From positions 124,001 through 188,000 of the forward strand of contig NZ_FNAH01000007.1 in the NCBI RefSeq assembly GCF_900101865.1: a stretch of 64,000 bases of DNA. The letters are read 5' to 3'. The stretch comes from Paracoccus isoporae (lineage in GTDB: Bacteria > Pseudomonadota > Alphaproteobacteria > Rhodobacterales > Rhodobacteraceae). The stretch's first letter is position 1. Every line of letters starts with the position of its first letter. A program made the translations under genes and the position numbers. Under the pieces are notes generated by a model. The model was given only the letters and a program-made list of their open reading frames with translations, was not told the DNA's origin and did no database searches. This document shows positions 37,843-47,499 of the stretch, piece by piece.

Positions 37843-38550
37843 ATGTCACAGGCGGAGGAGTTTCGGGGGGCGACATTGCCGGTGCTGGACGAAATCCGGC
37901 CACCGACGATCACCGATCAGATCTATGATCTGCTGTATGAGCGGGTCATCAACCTGACGCTGCCGCCCGGCACGAAACTGTCCGAGGCCGAGGTCGCGGC
38001 CCAGATGGGGGTCTCGCGCCAGCCGGTGCGCGACGCGTTCTATCGCCTGTCTCAGCAGGGATTCATCAATATCCGCCCGCAGCGCGCGACCACGGTGACG
38101 CGGATCTCCGAAGCCGCGATCCTGCAGGCGCATTTCCTGCGCCTGGCGCTGGAAACCGCCTGCATGCGGCGCGCGGCCGAGGTGCTGACGCCGGATCAGC
38201 ACGATGCGGTGGGCCAGGTGGTGCGGATGCAAAAGGCGGCGCTGGATGCGGGGAATCGCGGGCTGTTCCACCGGCTGGACGAGCAGTTCCACCACGACAT
38301 CTACGCCTATGCCGGGCTGGATTTCGTCTGGACGCTGATCCGCGACAACAAGGGGCACATGGACCGCGCCCGCTTCACCTCGCTGTCCTATAATGCCGAG
38401 AATGTCATCACCGAACATCTGGCGATCTTGGTCGCGCTGCGGGCGCGCGATGCTGACGCGGCCATCGCCGCACTGGACACGCATCTGTCGCGCATCCACG
38501 ACACGCTGGAGCGACTGCGCAAGGAGCAGCCGGAGATATTGGGGCGCTAG
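37843..38550 (+). CDS. GntR-family regulator with FCD domain
   Basis: This 235-residue regulator has an N-terminal GntR winged helix (LPPGTKLSEAEVAAQMGVSRQPVRDAFYRLSQQGFINIRPQRATTV) and a C-terminal all-helical FCD domain with metal-binding-type histidines (EQFHHDIY, ITEHLAILVALRARDA). FCD regulators of this kind (UxuR/ExuR group) respond to uronates. The gene is divergent from uxaC. The ATG at 37843 follows GAAGG; an ATG at 37804 would extend into the operator region. Confidence 0.87.
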   Translation: MSQAEEFRGATLPVLDEIRPPTITDQIYDLLYERVINLTLPPGTKLSEAEVAAQMGVSRQPVRDAFYRLSQQGFINIRPQRATTVTRISEAAILQAHFLRLALETACMRRAAEVLTPDQHDAVGQVVRMQKAALDAGNRGLFHRLDEQFHHDIYAYAGLDFVWTLIRDNKGHMDRARFTSLSYNAENVITEHLAILVALRARDADAAIAALDTHLSRIHDTLERLRKEQPEILGR

Positions 38551-38611
38551 CAATGCGATGCAGCCGGAGCGGATCACAGGCCATCGCCGCGCCGCGAGAG
38601 TTGGAGGAAAC

Positions 38612-38905
38612 ATGAGTTTTGTCGTCCTGCCGAGTTTCGAGGTCGAGGCGGAACATCTCGACGCCTTTCTTGAGGAGGCGCGCGCGGATGCGACCCAATC
38701 GCTCGCGACCGAGCCGGGATGCCGGCAATTCGATGTGATCGTCGATCGGCAGGCCACCCCGATCCGCGTCCTGTTCTACGAGGTCTATGACGACCGGGCC
38801 GCGTTCGAGCGGCATCTGCAAACCCCGCATCTGGCCCGGTTCCGCGCCAGCCTGCATCTGTGCCGGCCGGGCCCGGTGCAGCATCTCGAAAGGATCCTGC
38901 CATGA
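38612..38905 (+). CDS. ABM-domain (YgiN-like) monooxygenase-fold protein
   Basis: This 97-residue ferredoxin-like dimeric alpha-beta barrel protein matches the antibiotic-biosynthesis-monooxygenase/YgiN group (SLATEPGCRQFDVIVD, LFYEVYDDRAAFERHLQTPHLARF). Such proteins often sit with sugar-acid operons with unknown roles. The ATG has a GGAGGAAA site, and the stop overlaps the next gene (ATGA). Confidence 0.83.
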   Translation: MSFVVLPSFEVEAEHLDAFLEEARADATQSLATEPGCRQFDVIVDRQATPIRVLFYEVYDDRAAFERHLQTPHLARFRASLHLCRPGPVQHLERILP

Positions 38906-39819
38906 TCGGACCCGTCGCATTTCTGGGCACCGGGCTGATGGGCGGGCCGATGTGCCGCAATCTGGCCCGCGCCGGGGCAGAGATCCGGGCCTGGAACCGC
39001 AGCCCCGAAAAGGCGCAGGCGATCGGGGAGGGGGTCGCAGTCGCCACCTCTCCCGCCGCGGCGGCGCAAGACGCCGCGGCCTGCATCGTGATGCTGTCCG
39101 ACGGGCCGACCTGCCGCAAGATTTTGATCGACGATGGCGCGGCGGCGGCTTTGGCGCCCGGTGCGCTGCTGATCGTGATGTCCTCCATCGGACATCAGGA
39201 GGCGGTGGACCTCGCGGCCGAGGCATCGGGGATGGGGCTGCGCTGGATCGACGCGCCGGTCTCGGGCGGGACGCCTGCGGCGGCTGCGGGAACCCTGTCG
39301 ATCATGGCGGGCGGCAGGGCGGATGATCTGGACGCGGCCGCGCCGCTGCTGACGCCGATGGGCAATGTCGTCCATATCGGGCCGGCCGGGACCGGGGCGC
39401 TGACCAAGCTCATCAACCAGATCACGGTTGCCTCGACCATCGCGACCGTGGCCGAGGCGATGCTGCTGGCCGAGCAGGGCGGGGCTGATCCGCGCAAGGT
39501 GCGCGAGGCGCTGATGGGCGGTTTTGCCGCCTCACGCATCCTGGATCTGCATGGGCAGCGCATGATCGAGGGTGATTTCGAGCCCGGCGGCCCGGCACGC
39601 TATCAGCTCAAGGACACGCGGGCGGCGCGGGACGTGGCGAAGAGCCTGGGGCTGGACCTGCCAGTGCTCGACCTGGTGGACGGGCTGTTCGACGACCTCG
39701 TCGCGCAGGGCGGCGGCGGGCTGGACCATGCCGCGCTGCTGCTGGAGCTGCGCCGGCGCAACGGCCTGGCACAGGGCGTCGAGGCGCTGTCGGGCGGCGC
39801 GGCAACCGCGCAGGACTGA
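38902..39819 (+). CDS. NAD(P)-dependent oxidoreductase, GarR/3-hydroxyisobutyrate dehydrogenase family
   Basis: This 305-residue protein has the N-terminal FLGTGLMGGPMCRNL cofactor motif, the DAPVSGGTPAAAAGTLSIMAGG substrate motif and the catalytic lysine in GALTKLINQI. It may reduce tartronate semialdehyde to glycerate or oxidise a related beta-hydroxyacid. Being downstream of the uronate GntR gene and coupled to the ABM gene, a role in sugar-acid breakdown is likely. Confidence 0.87.
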   Translation: MIGPVAFLGTGLMGGPMCRNLARAGAEIRAWNRSPEKAQAIGEGVAVATSPAAAAQDAAACIVMLSDGPTCRKILIDDGAAAALAPGALLIVMSSIGHQEAVDLAAEASGMGLRWIDAPVSGGTPAAAAGTLSIMAGGRADDLDAAAPLLTPMGNVVHIGPAGTGALTKLINQITVASTIATVAEAMLLAEQGGADPRKVREALMGGFAASRILDLHGQRMIEGDFEPGGPARYQLKDTRAARDVAKSLGLDLPVLDLVDGLFDDLVAQGGGGLDHAALLLELRRRNGLAQGVEALSGGAATAQD

Positions 39820-39930
39820 TCCCGCCGCGCGCCGCCTCTATCGCCCGATCCGCGCTGACCCGGCGGCAGGCTGTCAGAATTCTGTCAGGCCATAGCTTTA
39901 CAACGCAATAGGAACTGGGGCAGGTTAGGG

Positions 39931-39970
39931 GCGGTCTCGGCGGCAACCCTCTGGGTTGCGCGGAGACCGC
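39931..39970 (+). promoter_or_regulatory. Structured leader upstream of proV
   Basis: A long two-part stem-loop lies 80 nt before proV. GCGGTCTC (39931-39938) pairs with GAGACCGC (39963-39970); after a small internal loop GCAACCC (39943-39949) pairs with GGGTTGC (39953-39959) around TCT. There is no T-run. It could be a regulatory leader or the end of an upstream transcript; it matches no riboswitch class I know. Confidence 0.55.
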
Positions 39971-40049
39971 AGGAGTTGAGTGGCTGCATCGCTGGCCGCC
40001 TCCCATCGGCGCGTGTCGCGCCCGGAATGAAAAATCGAAAGGGGCAGTT

Positions 40050-41252
40050 TTGGACGCAGATGCCGCGCTGTCAGTCAGAGACTTGTTCAAGGTATTCGGC
40101 GATCGGCCGGACCAGGCCATCAAGCTTTACCGCGACGGGCTGGAGAAGGACGAGGTGTTTGAACGCACCGGCATGACGATCGGTGTCTGCGACGCCAGTT
40201 TCGACGTGCGCGAGGGCGAGATCTTCGTGGTGATGGGCCTGTCTGGCTCGGGCAAATCGACGCTGGTGCGGATGCTGAACCGGCTGATCGACCCCTCGGA
40301 CGGGGCCATCGTCGTCAAGGGGCAGGACATCGCCCGGATGTCGGACAAGGATCTGAACAACTTCCGCCGCAAGCATATCTCGATGGTGTTCCAGTCCTTC
40401 GCGCTGATGCCGCATATGACCGTGTTGCAGAATGCGGCCTTCGGGCTGGAGCTTTCCGGCGTGCCGCAGGCCGAGCGCGAGACGCGGGCGCAGGCGGCGC
40501 TGGAACAGGTCGGTCTGGGCCAGCATCCGAAAAGCTATCCCAACGAGCTGTCGGGCGGCATGCAGCAGCGCGTGGGTCTCGCGCGGGCGCTGGCGAATGA
40601 TCCCTCGATCCTCCTGATGGACGAGGCGTTCTCCGCGCTCGACCCGCTGATCCGCACCGAGATGCAGGACGAGCTTCTGGAATTGCAGGAGAAGGAGAAG
40701 CGCACCATCATCTTCATCTCGCATGATCTGGACGAGGCGATGCGCATCGGGGATCGGATTGCCATCATGGAAGGCGGCAAGGTGGTGCAGGTCGGCCGGC
40801 CGGACGAGATCCTGAACAATCCGGCGAATGATTATGTCCGCTCCTTCTTCCGCGGGGTGGATATTACCGGGGTGATCTCTGTGGGCGACATCGCGCAGAA
40901 AAAGCAGGTGACGGTGATTGACGGGCAGGGCAAGGTCCATGCCGCGCGCGAGCGCATCGCCGCAGCGGACCGCAATTTCGCCTATGTGGTGGATGCCGCG
41001 CAGCGGTTTCGCGGCGTCGTCTCCGCCGACAGTCTGAAGGCCGAGATGAAAACCGAGGATCCGCAGATCGCGCGCGCGATCCTTCCCGATATCCGCCCGC
41101 TTTCGGCGGATGAGCGGATCGGGGACGTGATCGGCGCGGTGAATGCGGCACCTTGCGGCCTGCCGGTGGTGGACGCGGACGGGCGCTATCGCGGCGTGGT
41201 GTCGCGGGCGATCCTGCTGGGTGCGCTGGAACGGGAGAGCGAAGATGTCTGA
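40050..41252 (+). CDS. proV: Glycine betaine/proline ABC transporter ATP-binding protein
   Basis: This 400-residue ATPase energises osmoprotectant uptake. Walker A (GLSGSGKST), ELSGGM signature and [11 protein letters not shown] are present, and two CBS-like motifs follow after about residue 280, which in this family sense ionic strength. The N-terminal [18 protein letters not shown] extension is typical of ProV/OpuAA. Translation starts at a TTG after GAAAGGGG. It overlaps proW by 8 nt. Confidence 0.94.
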   Translation: MDADAALSVRDLFKVFGDRPDQAIKLYRDGLEKDEVFERTGMTIGVCDASFDVREGEIFVVMGLSGSGKSTLVRMLNRLIDPSDGAIVVKGQDIARMSDKDLNNFRRKHISMVFQSFALMPHMTVLQNAAFGLELSGVPQAERETRAQAALEQVGLGQHPKSYPNELSGGMQQRVGLARALANDPSILLMDEAFSALDPLIRTEMQDELLELQEKEKRTIIFISHDLDEAMRIGDRIAIMEGGKVVQVGRPDEILNNPANDYVRSFFRGVDITGVISVGDIAQKKQVTVIDGQGKVHAARERIAAADRNFAYVVDAAQRFRGVVSADSLKAEMKTEDPQIARAILPDIRPLSADERIGDVIGAVNAAPCGLPVVDADGRYRGVVSRAILLGALERESEDV

Positions 41253-42447
41253 TGCCGCAAGCGACAAGACGATCATTCTGGCCCAGGCCGAAACCGGGGC
41301 GGCCGAGGATCCCTGGGGGCAGGGCGGCGCCAGCTCCCAAGCCGCACCGGGCGAGGCTCCGGCCGGAGCCGAGGCCGGCATGGCGGGCGACGCGGCCTCC
41401 GCCGCGGCCGATGCCGACAATCCCTGGGGCGCGAGTTCAGGCGGCGGCGATGCCACGCCGGACTGGCTGGCCGGTTCCGCCGAGGAGCGCAGCTTCGACA
41501 TTCTCAATCCGTTCGACCACGCGGTGATCCCGCTGGAAAGCTGGGTGGAAAGCGCGCTCGATTTCGTGGTGTCGAATTTCCGCCCGATCTTCCAGGCCAT
41601 CCGCTGGCCGGTGGACGGGGTGCTGACCGCGATCGAGACCGCGCTGCTCGGCGTGCCCTCGATGCTGATGGTCGCGCTGATAGGTCTTCTGGCCTGGCAG
41701 GCCTCGGGGCCGCGGCTGGGGATCGGGGCGGTGCTGTCCTTTGTGTTCATCGGGCTGATCGGGGCCTGGGACGAGGCGATGGTGACGCTGGCCCTGGTGT
41801 TCACTTCGGTGTTCTTCTGCATCCTGATCGGGCTGCCGACGGGGATCTGGCTGGCGCGCAACGACCGCGCGGCCAAGATCATGCGCCCGGTTCTCGACGC
41901 GATGCAGACCACCCCCGCCTTCGTCTATCTGGTGCCCATCGTGATGCTCTTCGGCATCGGCAATGTGCCCGGCGTCGTCGTGACCATCATCTTCGCCCTG
42001 CCGCCGCTGATCCGGCTGACCAATCTGGGCATCCGCCAGGTGCCCGCCGACCTGATCGAGGCGGCGAAAAGCTTCGGCGCCTCCGACAGCCAGATGTTGC
42101 GCAAGGTGCAACTGCCCGTCGCCATGCCGACGATCATGGCAGGCGTCAACCAGACGCTGATGCTGGCGCTGTCGATGGTGGTCATCGCCTCGATGATCGC
42201 CGTGGGCGGGCTGGGCCAGATGGTGCTGCGCGGCATCGGGCGGCTGGATATGGGGCTGGCCACGGTGGGCGGGCTGGGCATCGTGCTTCTGGCCATCATC
42301 ATCGACCGCATGACCCAGTCCATGGGCGTGTCGAAACGCGAGCGCGGCAATGTCGCCTGGAACGAGCGCGGCCCGGTGGGCCATGCCCGGCGGCTTCTAG
42401 GTCGCAGCGACAGGCAGCGGGAAGGCCAGACCAACCCGGCCGAATAG
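41245..42447 (+). CDS. proW: Glycine betaine/proline ABC transporter permease with disordered N-terminus
   Basis: This 400-residue permease has a hydrophilic N-terminus of about 90 residues rich in Ala, Gly and Asp, containing two xPWG motifs (DPWG at 22-25 and NPWG at 59-62), then the usual ProW membrane domain with the coupling loop [24 protein letters not shown]. ProW proteins commonly have a long N-terminal tail, but the duplicated motif is unusual to my knowledge. The C-terminus is basic and hydrophilic. Confidence 0.93.
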   Translation: MSDAASDKTIILAQAETGAAEDPWGQGGASSQAAPGEAPAGAEAGMAGDAASAAADADNPWGASSGGGDATPDWLAGSAEERSFDILNPFDHAVIPLESWVESALDFVVSNFRPIFQAIRWPVDGVLTAIETALLGVPSMLMVALIGLLAWQASGPRLGIGAVLSFVFIGLIGAWDEAMVTLALVFTSVFFCILIGLPTGIWLARNDRAAKIMRPVLDAMQTTPAFVYLVPIVMLFGIGNVPGVVVTIIFALPPLIRLTNLGIRQVPADLIEAAKSFGASDSQMLRKVQLPVAMPTIMAGVNQTLMLALSMVVIASMIAVGGLGQMVLRGIGRLDMGLATVGGLGIVLLAIIIDRMTQSMGVSKRERGNVAWNERGPVGHARRLLGRSDRQREGQTNPAE

Positions 42448-42520
42448 ATCGCTCCCCCCGCATGGCGCGGGGGCGCAGACCGGAAAACCCTAATCGACTG
42501 TTTCAACGGAGGAACGACAT

Positions 42521-43537
42521 ATGCTCGACAGATTCACACGCAGCAGCATCGCGGCGCTGACCGCCGCCGGGATCGGCCTGATCGCGGGCGGGGCCGCGCT
42601 GGCTCAGGACATGCCGGGCGAGGGGGTCACGGTCACGCCGCTGAAATCCTCCATCGCCGAGGAAACCTTCCAGACCATGCTGGTGATGAAGGCGCTCGAA
42701 GAACTGGGCTACGACGTCGAGGATATCCGCGAACTGGAATATGCCGCGGCCCATGTGGCCATCGCGAATGGCGACGGCACCTTCCTGGCCGATCACTGGG
42801 ATCCGCTGCATATCGACTTCTTCAACCAGGCCGGCGGCGATGAGAAGATCTATCGCGAAGGGACCTATTCGCCCGGCGCGCTTCAGGGCTATCTGATCGA
42901 CAAGGCCACGGCGGATGAATACGGCATCACCAATATCGAGCAGATGCAGGATCCCGAGATCGCGGCGCTGTTCGACAACAACGACGACGGCAAGGCCGAC
43001 CTGACCGGCTGCACCCCCGGCTGGGGCTGCGAGCAGGTGATCGAGCATCAACTCGACGCGTTCGAGCTGCGCGACACGGTCACCCACAACCAGGGCTCCT
43101 ATTCCGCGATCATCGCCGACACCATCACCCGTTACGAGAATGGCGAGCCGATCTTCTACTACACCTGGACGCCCTACTGGATCTCGGGCGTGCTGGTGCC
43201 GGGCGAGGATGTGGTCTGGCTGGAAGTGCCGTTCTCCTCGCTTCCGGGCGAGCGGGCGGATGTCGACACGACTCTGCCCAACGGCAAGAATTACGGCTTC
43301 CAGGCCAACACCCAGCACATCATCGCCAACCGTGAATGGGCAGAGGCGAACCCGGCTGCGGCCAAGCTGTTTGCGATCATGGAACTGCCGTCCAACGACA
43401 TCAGCGCCCAGAACCTGCTGATGCAGGAAGGCCAGGATTCCGAGGCGGATATCGAGCGTCACACCGATGGCTGGATCGAGGCCAATCGCGAGACCTTCGA
43501 CGGCTGGCTGGAAGAGGCGCGCGCCGCCGCACAGTAA
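42521..43537 (+). CDS. proX: Glycine betaine/proline-binding protein
   Basis: This 338-residue periplasmic protein has a signal peptide (about 1-29) and the OpuAC fold. Conserved aromatic segments ([53 protein letters not shown]) form the aromatic cage that binds quaternary ammonium compounds. It ends the proVWX operon and is followed by a strong terminator. Confidence 0.95.
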   Translation: MLDRFTRSSIAALTAAGIGLIAGGAALAQDMPGEGVTVTPLKSSIAEETFQTMLVMKALEELGYDVEDIRELEYAAAHVAIANGDGTFLADHWDPLHIDFFNQAGGDEKIYREGTYSPGALQGYLIDKATADEYGITNIEQMQDPEIAALFDNNDDGKADLTGCTPGWGCEQVIEHQLDAFELRDTVTHNQGSYSAIIADTITRYENGEPIFYYTWTPYWISGVLVPGEDVVWLEVPFSSLPGERADVDTTLPNGKNYGFQANTQHIIANREWAEANPAAAKLFAIMELPSNDISAQNLLMQEGQDSEADIERHTDGWIEANRETFDGWLEEARAAAQ

Positions 43538-43562
43538 GAGCAGACCCTCGGATGAGAGCAGC

Positions 43563-43590
43563 AATGCCGGCCTTCGGGCCGGCATTTTTA
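43563..43590 (+). terminator. Rho-independent terminator of proVWX
   Basis: AATGCCGGCC and GGCCGGCATT pair around a TTCG tetraloop and are followed by a T-run, 25 nt after proX. Confidence 0.95.
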
Positions 43591-43795
43591 TTGTGATGTG
43601 ACGCGGCTGTTCAAGAAAAGGCCGACATGGAACGGGCGGCGCGGGTCGCACGTTGGGCGGTCCGAACGCTCAGCAGGTAAATCTCGGGCTCGGGGTCACG
43701 CAATATGCGTATCGGTTTCTCGCAATCACAGCGCCCGCTCGTCGGCCGGTGACCTCCCTTTGCACGGTGTCCACGCAGCGTCTCCCCCGACGCCC

Positions 43796-45292
43796 TCAGA
43801 CGGCGGCGCAATCCGCGCCGGTCACCGGGCGCAGCTTCATCCGGCGGCGCAGATGGCGCGAGATGGCGTCGATCCCGGCACTCAGCAGGGCGATCACGAC
43901 CAGCATCACTACGGAGCGGTCGATGCGCAATTCGGCAAGCGCGCTGTCGATGAAGAATCCCAGCGTGGCGATGCCAAGAATGCCCATCACCGCGGTCTCG
44001 CGCAGGATGATCTCCCAGCGATAGAGGCACAGCGCCAGGAACCGGCCGAACAGCCGCGGCACCAGCTCCCACCCCCAGAGCGACCATCCGCGCGGCGCGT
44101 CGGCGCGCAGGACGGGGGTCACGGCGGCGGCCTCGCGGCCCAGAAGATGGGCGATGATGGCGCCGTTATGCAGCCCGAGCGCCAGGATCGCCGGCAAGAG
44201 CGACGGGCCGAGGATCTGCAGGAACAGATAGGCCAGCATGTATTCGGGCAGGCTGCGCAGCACCACCAGCCCCAGATGCCCGGCCAGACGTCCGACGCGG
44301 CCCGTGACTGCAGCCACAGTCAGCCCGAACCCCAGAAACGCGATGGCCCCGGTCAGCACGAGCGCGATCTGCGTGGCGATGAGCGTGTTCCACAGCCCCG
44401 GCAGGATCTCCGTCAGCGTCATCTCGCGCAGCCAGGGGATCAGGCCGGCCAGCCCCTCGCCCGCGCGCAGTGGCGCCGGGATCATGTCCTCGCTCAGCAG
44501 CCGCCACACCGCCCCCTCGCCCATCGGCGGGGCGTCGATCCGGGCCAGCAGCACCACCGACAGCGCCAGCCACAGCGGCGCCAGTTTCGGCCGCATCCAC
44601 AGCCGGATCGTGGCGATCAGCACCACATAGCAGATCAGGATGGCCGAGGCGGCGCCGTAATCGCCCTTGCGAAAGAAGCTGTCGAGCTGGAACCCCAGCG
44701 TCGGCAGCCCGATGAAGCCGATCACCACGCTGGCCCGCATCCCGCATTCTAGCCGATAGAGCGTGTATCCCGCCATCGGCGCGCGGATCAGCGGCAGGCA
44801 GGCATAGAGATAGCGCGAGATCGCATCGGTGCCGGGCGGCAGCGCATGGCGCGGGCGCGGATCGGCCTCCTCGATCTGCTCGGCATAGATCTTGGCGAAG
44901 ATCCCGGCATAGGGCAGGGCGAGCGCCAGCACCCCTGCCGGCGCGCCGATCCCGATCGCCTGGATCAGCAGCAGCGCCCAGAAGATCTCGTGAATGGACC
45001 GCAGCGCGATGCACAGTGCGCGCACCGGCCAGCGGTCATAAAACGGCGCCATCGCGAAACCCGCAGCCGCGCCGAGCGCCACGGCCGCCACGGCAAAGGC
45101 CACGGTCAGGGACAGCGCATGGGCCAGCGTCTCGACCGCGGCGAAATCCGGCCGGGCAAACCCCGCGAGCATCCGGCCCAGAAGCGGCCAGGGATCATGC
45201 CCGGCGGTGGACAGATCGGCCACCGGCAGCAGGATCAGCGCCAGCGCCACAAACAGCGTCGTGACCCGCATGGGAGAGAGGCGATCAGCCAT
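43796..45292 (-). CDS. Fused PhnE-type ABC permease (two permease domains in one chain)
   Basis: This 498-residue protein has two tandem binding-protein-dependent permease halves, each with about six transmembrane segments. Both halves keep a coupling-type motif (RLECGMRASVVIGFIGLPTLGFQLDSFF in the first, YRWEIILRETAVMGILGIATLGFFIDSAL in the second), typical of PhnE. In many phosphonate importers PhnE is one or two separate proteins; here it is one chain. It works with the ATPase and binding protein encoded just upstream, overlapping the ATPase gene by 8 nt. Confidence 0.87.
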   Translation of the reverse strand: MADRLSPMRVTTLFVALALILLPVADLSTAGHDPWPLLGRMLAGFARPDFAAVETLAHALSLTVAFAVAAVALGAAAGFAMAPFYDRWPVRALCIALRSIHEIFWALLLIQAIGIGAPAGVLALALPYAGIFAKIYAEQIEEADPRPRHALPPGTDAISRYLYACLPLIRAPMAGYTLYRLECGMRASVVIGFIGLPTLGFQLDSFFRKGDYGAASAILICYVVLIATIRLWMRPKLAPLWLALSVVLLARIDAPPMGEGAVWRLLSEDMIPAPLRAGEGLAGLIPWLREMTLTEILPGLWNTLIATQIALVLTGAIAFLGFGLTVAAVTGRVGRLAGHLGLVVLRSLPEYMLAYLFLQILGPSLLPAILALGLHNGAIIAHLLGREAAAVTPVLRADAPRGWSLWGWELVPRLFGRFLALCLYRWEIILRETAVMGILGIATLGFFIDSALAELRIDRSVVMLVVIALLSAGIDAISRHLRRRMKLRPVTGADCAAV

Positions 45293-45944
45293 AAAGCCGG
45301 GCGATCTGGGCATCGGTGACGCGGTCTGCCGCCGCGTCGAAGCGGATGCGGCCGTCACGCAGCCCGATGATCCGCGTGGCGAAGCTGCGGGCGAGCGCCA
45401 CGTCATGCAGCGCGATCATCGCCGTCGTGAAGCGCGCGGACAGCAGCGCCATGATCTCCGCAGCCTGCATCGCATCGACGGCCGAGACCGGCTCGTCCGC
45501 AATCAGCATCCCGCCGCCGCGAAACAGCGCCCGCGCCAGGGCAGTGCGCTGCCGCTGGCCGCCCGACAGCGCCTCGACCGGGCTTGTGGCGTGATCCGAA
45601 AGTCCGAGCGGGGCGAGCACCGCCGCGATCTGGTCGCGCAGCCCCCGCGGCAGATAGATCAGCCGCGCGAGATTCCGCACCGCCCCGTGATCGTCCAGCC
45701 GGCCCATATACACATTTCGCCTGAGCGACATTTGCGGCACCAGCCCGTGATCCTGCGGCACAAGGGCCACGCGCTCGTCCCGCGCGATCAACTGGGCGTG
45801 GATCGCCGCCAGCAGCGTCGTCTTGCCCGCGCCCGACGGGCCGAGCAGCACCACGCGCTCTCCCTCCTGCAAGGTCAGGCTGACATCGCGCAGCACCGTC
45901 GCCGCGCCGTAGCCCAGCTCCGCCCCGTCGAGCCGCGCCTTCAT
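45285..45944 (-). CDS. PhnC-type ABC ATP-binding protein
   Basis: This 219-residue ATPase has Walker A (GPSGAGKTT), VEALSGGQRQR and Walker B with IADEPVSAVD. It is shorter than most PhnC proteins. It lies between the binding protein and fused permease genes with overlapping ends, forming a three-gene importer operon. Confidence 0.87.
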   Translation of the reverse strand: MKARLDGAELGYGAATVLRDVSLTLQEGERVVLLGPSGAGKTTLLAAIHAQLIARDERVALVPQDHGLVPQMSLRRNVYMGRLDDHGAVRNLARLIYLPRGLRDQIAAVLAPLGLSDHATSPVEALSGGQRQRTALARALFRGGGMLIADEPVSAVDAMQAAEIMALLSARFTTAMIALHDVALARSFATRIIGLRDGRIRFDAAADRVTDAQIARLYG

Positions 45945-46798
45945 TCCAGCAGGCCCAGCTCCTTGCCGACAGCCTCGATCGGGGCATAGTCGTCATTGTC
46001 GGCGGGAATGAAGCCCGAGCGCGGGAAGCTGGCCAGCAGATCGGGGTCGTCCATGCCGATCAGCGCATCCTGCACCCGGTCGGTGAACCCGTCTCCGAAC
46101 CGCGCATCCACGTCGCCGCGAATGGTCCAGTTGTAATCGGGATAGGGCGGGGTCTTCCAGATGATCCGGGCGGTCTCGACCTCCGGCAGCGCCTCGTCCG
46201 CCGCCTTGTCATAGACCGAGAAATTCAGCGCCCCGATCTCGTAGGCGCCGGTCGAGACCAGCCGCAGGGTCTGGCTGTGATCGCCGGAAAACCCGACGCG
46301 CGAGAAGAATGCGTCCGGCGCCTGCCCGGTCGCCTCGCGGATATGGTATTCGGGCATCAGCCGCCCGGAGGTCGAGGTCTTGGCCCCGAAGGTGAAGCTG
46401 TGGCCCGCCATCTCCATCGGGAAGGTATCGGACCCGGTCAGCCCGGTCTCGGCATTGGCGATGAAATAGGTGACGAACTCGCGGTCCTCCACCCCCTGCG
46501 CGATGGCCGTGGCGCCGGGCGAGACCATGCGCGCCTGCACCCCGGTCAGCCCGCCGAACCAGGCAAGCTGGATCTGGTCGTTGCGAAACGCGGTGACCGA
46601 GGCCGCGTAGCTCTTGACCGGCACGAAGGCGACATCCACGCCCAGCTCGTCCGCCAGATACGCCGCCACCTTGTCGAAGCGCGCCTTCAGCGCCGTATCG
46701 TCCTCATCCGGGATGGCGGAGAAATACAGCGTCTCGGCCTGCGCCGAGGACAGGCCAGCCATCAGGAACGCGGCGGAGAGGAGGGTGCGTAGCGACAT
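45941..46798 (-). CDS. PhnD-like binding protein, putative selenate/oxyanion type
   Basis: This 285-residue periplasmic protein has a signal peptide (1-21) and the phosphonate-binding PhnD fold. FSAIPDEDDTALKARFDKVAAYLADELG and LAWFGGLTGVQARMVSPGATAIAQGVEDREFVTYFIAN match the branch I recall being annotated as a putative selenate ABC transporter binding protein. No selenium genes are visible next to it, so phosphonate, phosphite or another oxyanion remains possible. It begins the operon. Confidence 0.82.
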   Translation of the reverse strand: MSLRTLLSAAFLMAGLSSAQAETLYFSAIPDEDDTALKARFDKVAAYLADELGVDVAFVPVKSYAASVTAFRNDQIQLAWFGGLTGVQARMVSPGATAIAQGVEDREFVTYFIANAETGLTGSDTFPMEMAGHSFTFGAKTSTSGRLMPEYHIREATGQAPDAFFSRVGFSGDHSQTLRLVSTGAYEIGALNFSVYDKAADEALPEVETARIIWKTPPYPDYNWTIRGDVDARFGDGFTDRVQDALIGMDDPDLLASFPRSGFIPADNDDYAPIEAVGKELGLLE

Positions 46799-47088
46799 GA
46801 GGTTTCAGGCTCCAATGGTTAAGACGACGCGCCGGACGATCCGGCAGGGCCGGCAATAAGCACCGCCCGCCGGGCAGGCCAGCGGAATCTGCGCAGGTGC
46901 GGTCGGATTGGACTGATGGGAGCGCAGTTCCGGGACGAGTGCAAGGCCGGGGTGGCGATACCCGGTTAACCAAAACTGTGTTTGCTCCCTTGCCGCATCC
47001 CGGCACTGGTCGGCACTCTGTGGGCGGGCGGCCATGACTGACGCTTCGCAGCCGGCCTGCCAGTGTAATGATTGACGGAGGACTGACC

Positions 47089-47490
47089 ATGAAGACCATC
47101 CTCGCCCTCGGTTTCGTCGCCGCTGCAACGGCGGCATCGGCAGATGGCTACGGATTCCGCACCCCATCGGGCAATATCTACTGCAACGGGTCGGTGGAAG
47201 CGGATGAAATCCTTTGCAGCATCGTCGAACGCAGCGGTCCGCCCGCCGCGCCGGACAGCGGCGCCTGCCCGGCGGTCTGGGGCCATCACGTCCGGCTTGA
47301 CCGCAACGGACCCGCGCAGATCATCTGCGGCCCGCCACCGCGGAAATCCAGCTACAGCGATGTCGCAGATTACGGCGTGTCGGCCCGCTTCGGCCAGATC
47401 GCCTGCCGCTCCGAAAAGACAGGGCTGCAATGCGAAAACCCGGCAGGCCACGGCTTTCTTCTGTCCCGCGCCGCGCAGCGCATCTGGTAG
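47089..47490 (+). CDS. Small secreted cysteine-rich protein (DUF6636-like)
   Basis: This 133-residue protein has a signal peptide (about 1-19) and a mature domain with six spaced cysteines probably forming disulfides. YGFRTPSGNIYCNG and the ARFGQIACRSEKTGLQCENPAGHGFLLSRA tail resemble the DUF6636 domain of alphaproteobacteria; function unknown. The ATG at 47089 follows ACGGAGGACTG. It lies between the divergent oxyanion importer and the convergent aldolase gene. Confidence 0.78.
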   Translation: MKTILALGFVAAATAASADGYGFRTPSGNIYCNGSVEADEILCSIVERSGPPAAPDSGACPAVWGHHVRLDRNGPAQIICGPPPRKSSYSDVADYGVSARFGQIACRSEKTGLQCENPAGHGFLLSRAAQRIW

Positions 47491-47499
47491 CGGGCTGCC

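Noticed and set aside
43598-44752. Plus-strand frame of 384 codons opposite the fused permease gene
   Set aside because: Composition (Gln, Arg, His repeats) is typical of antisense frames in this genome, and the minus strand encodes a clear two-domain permease.
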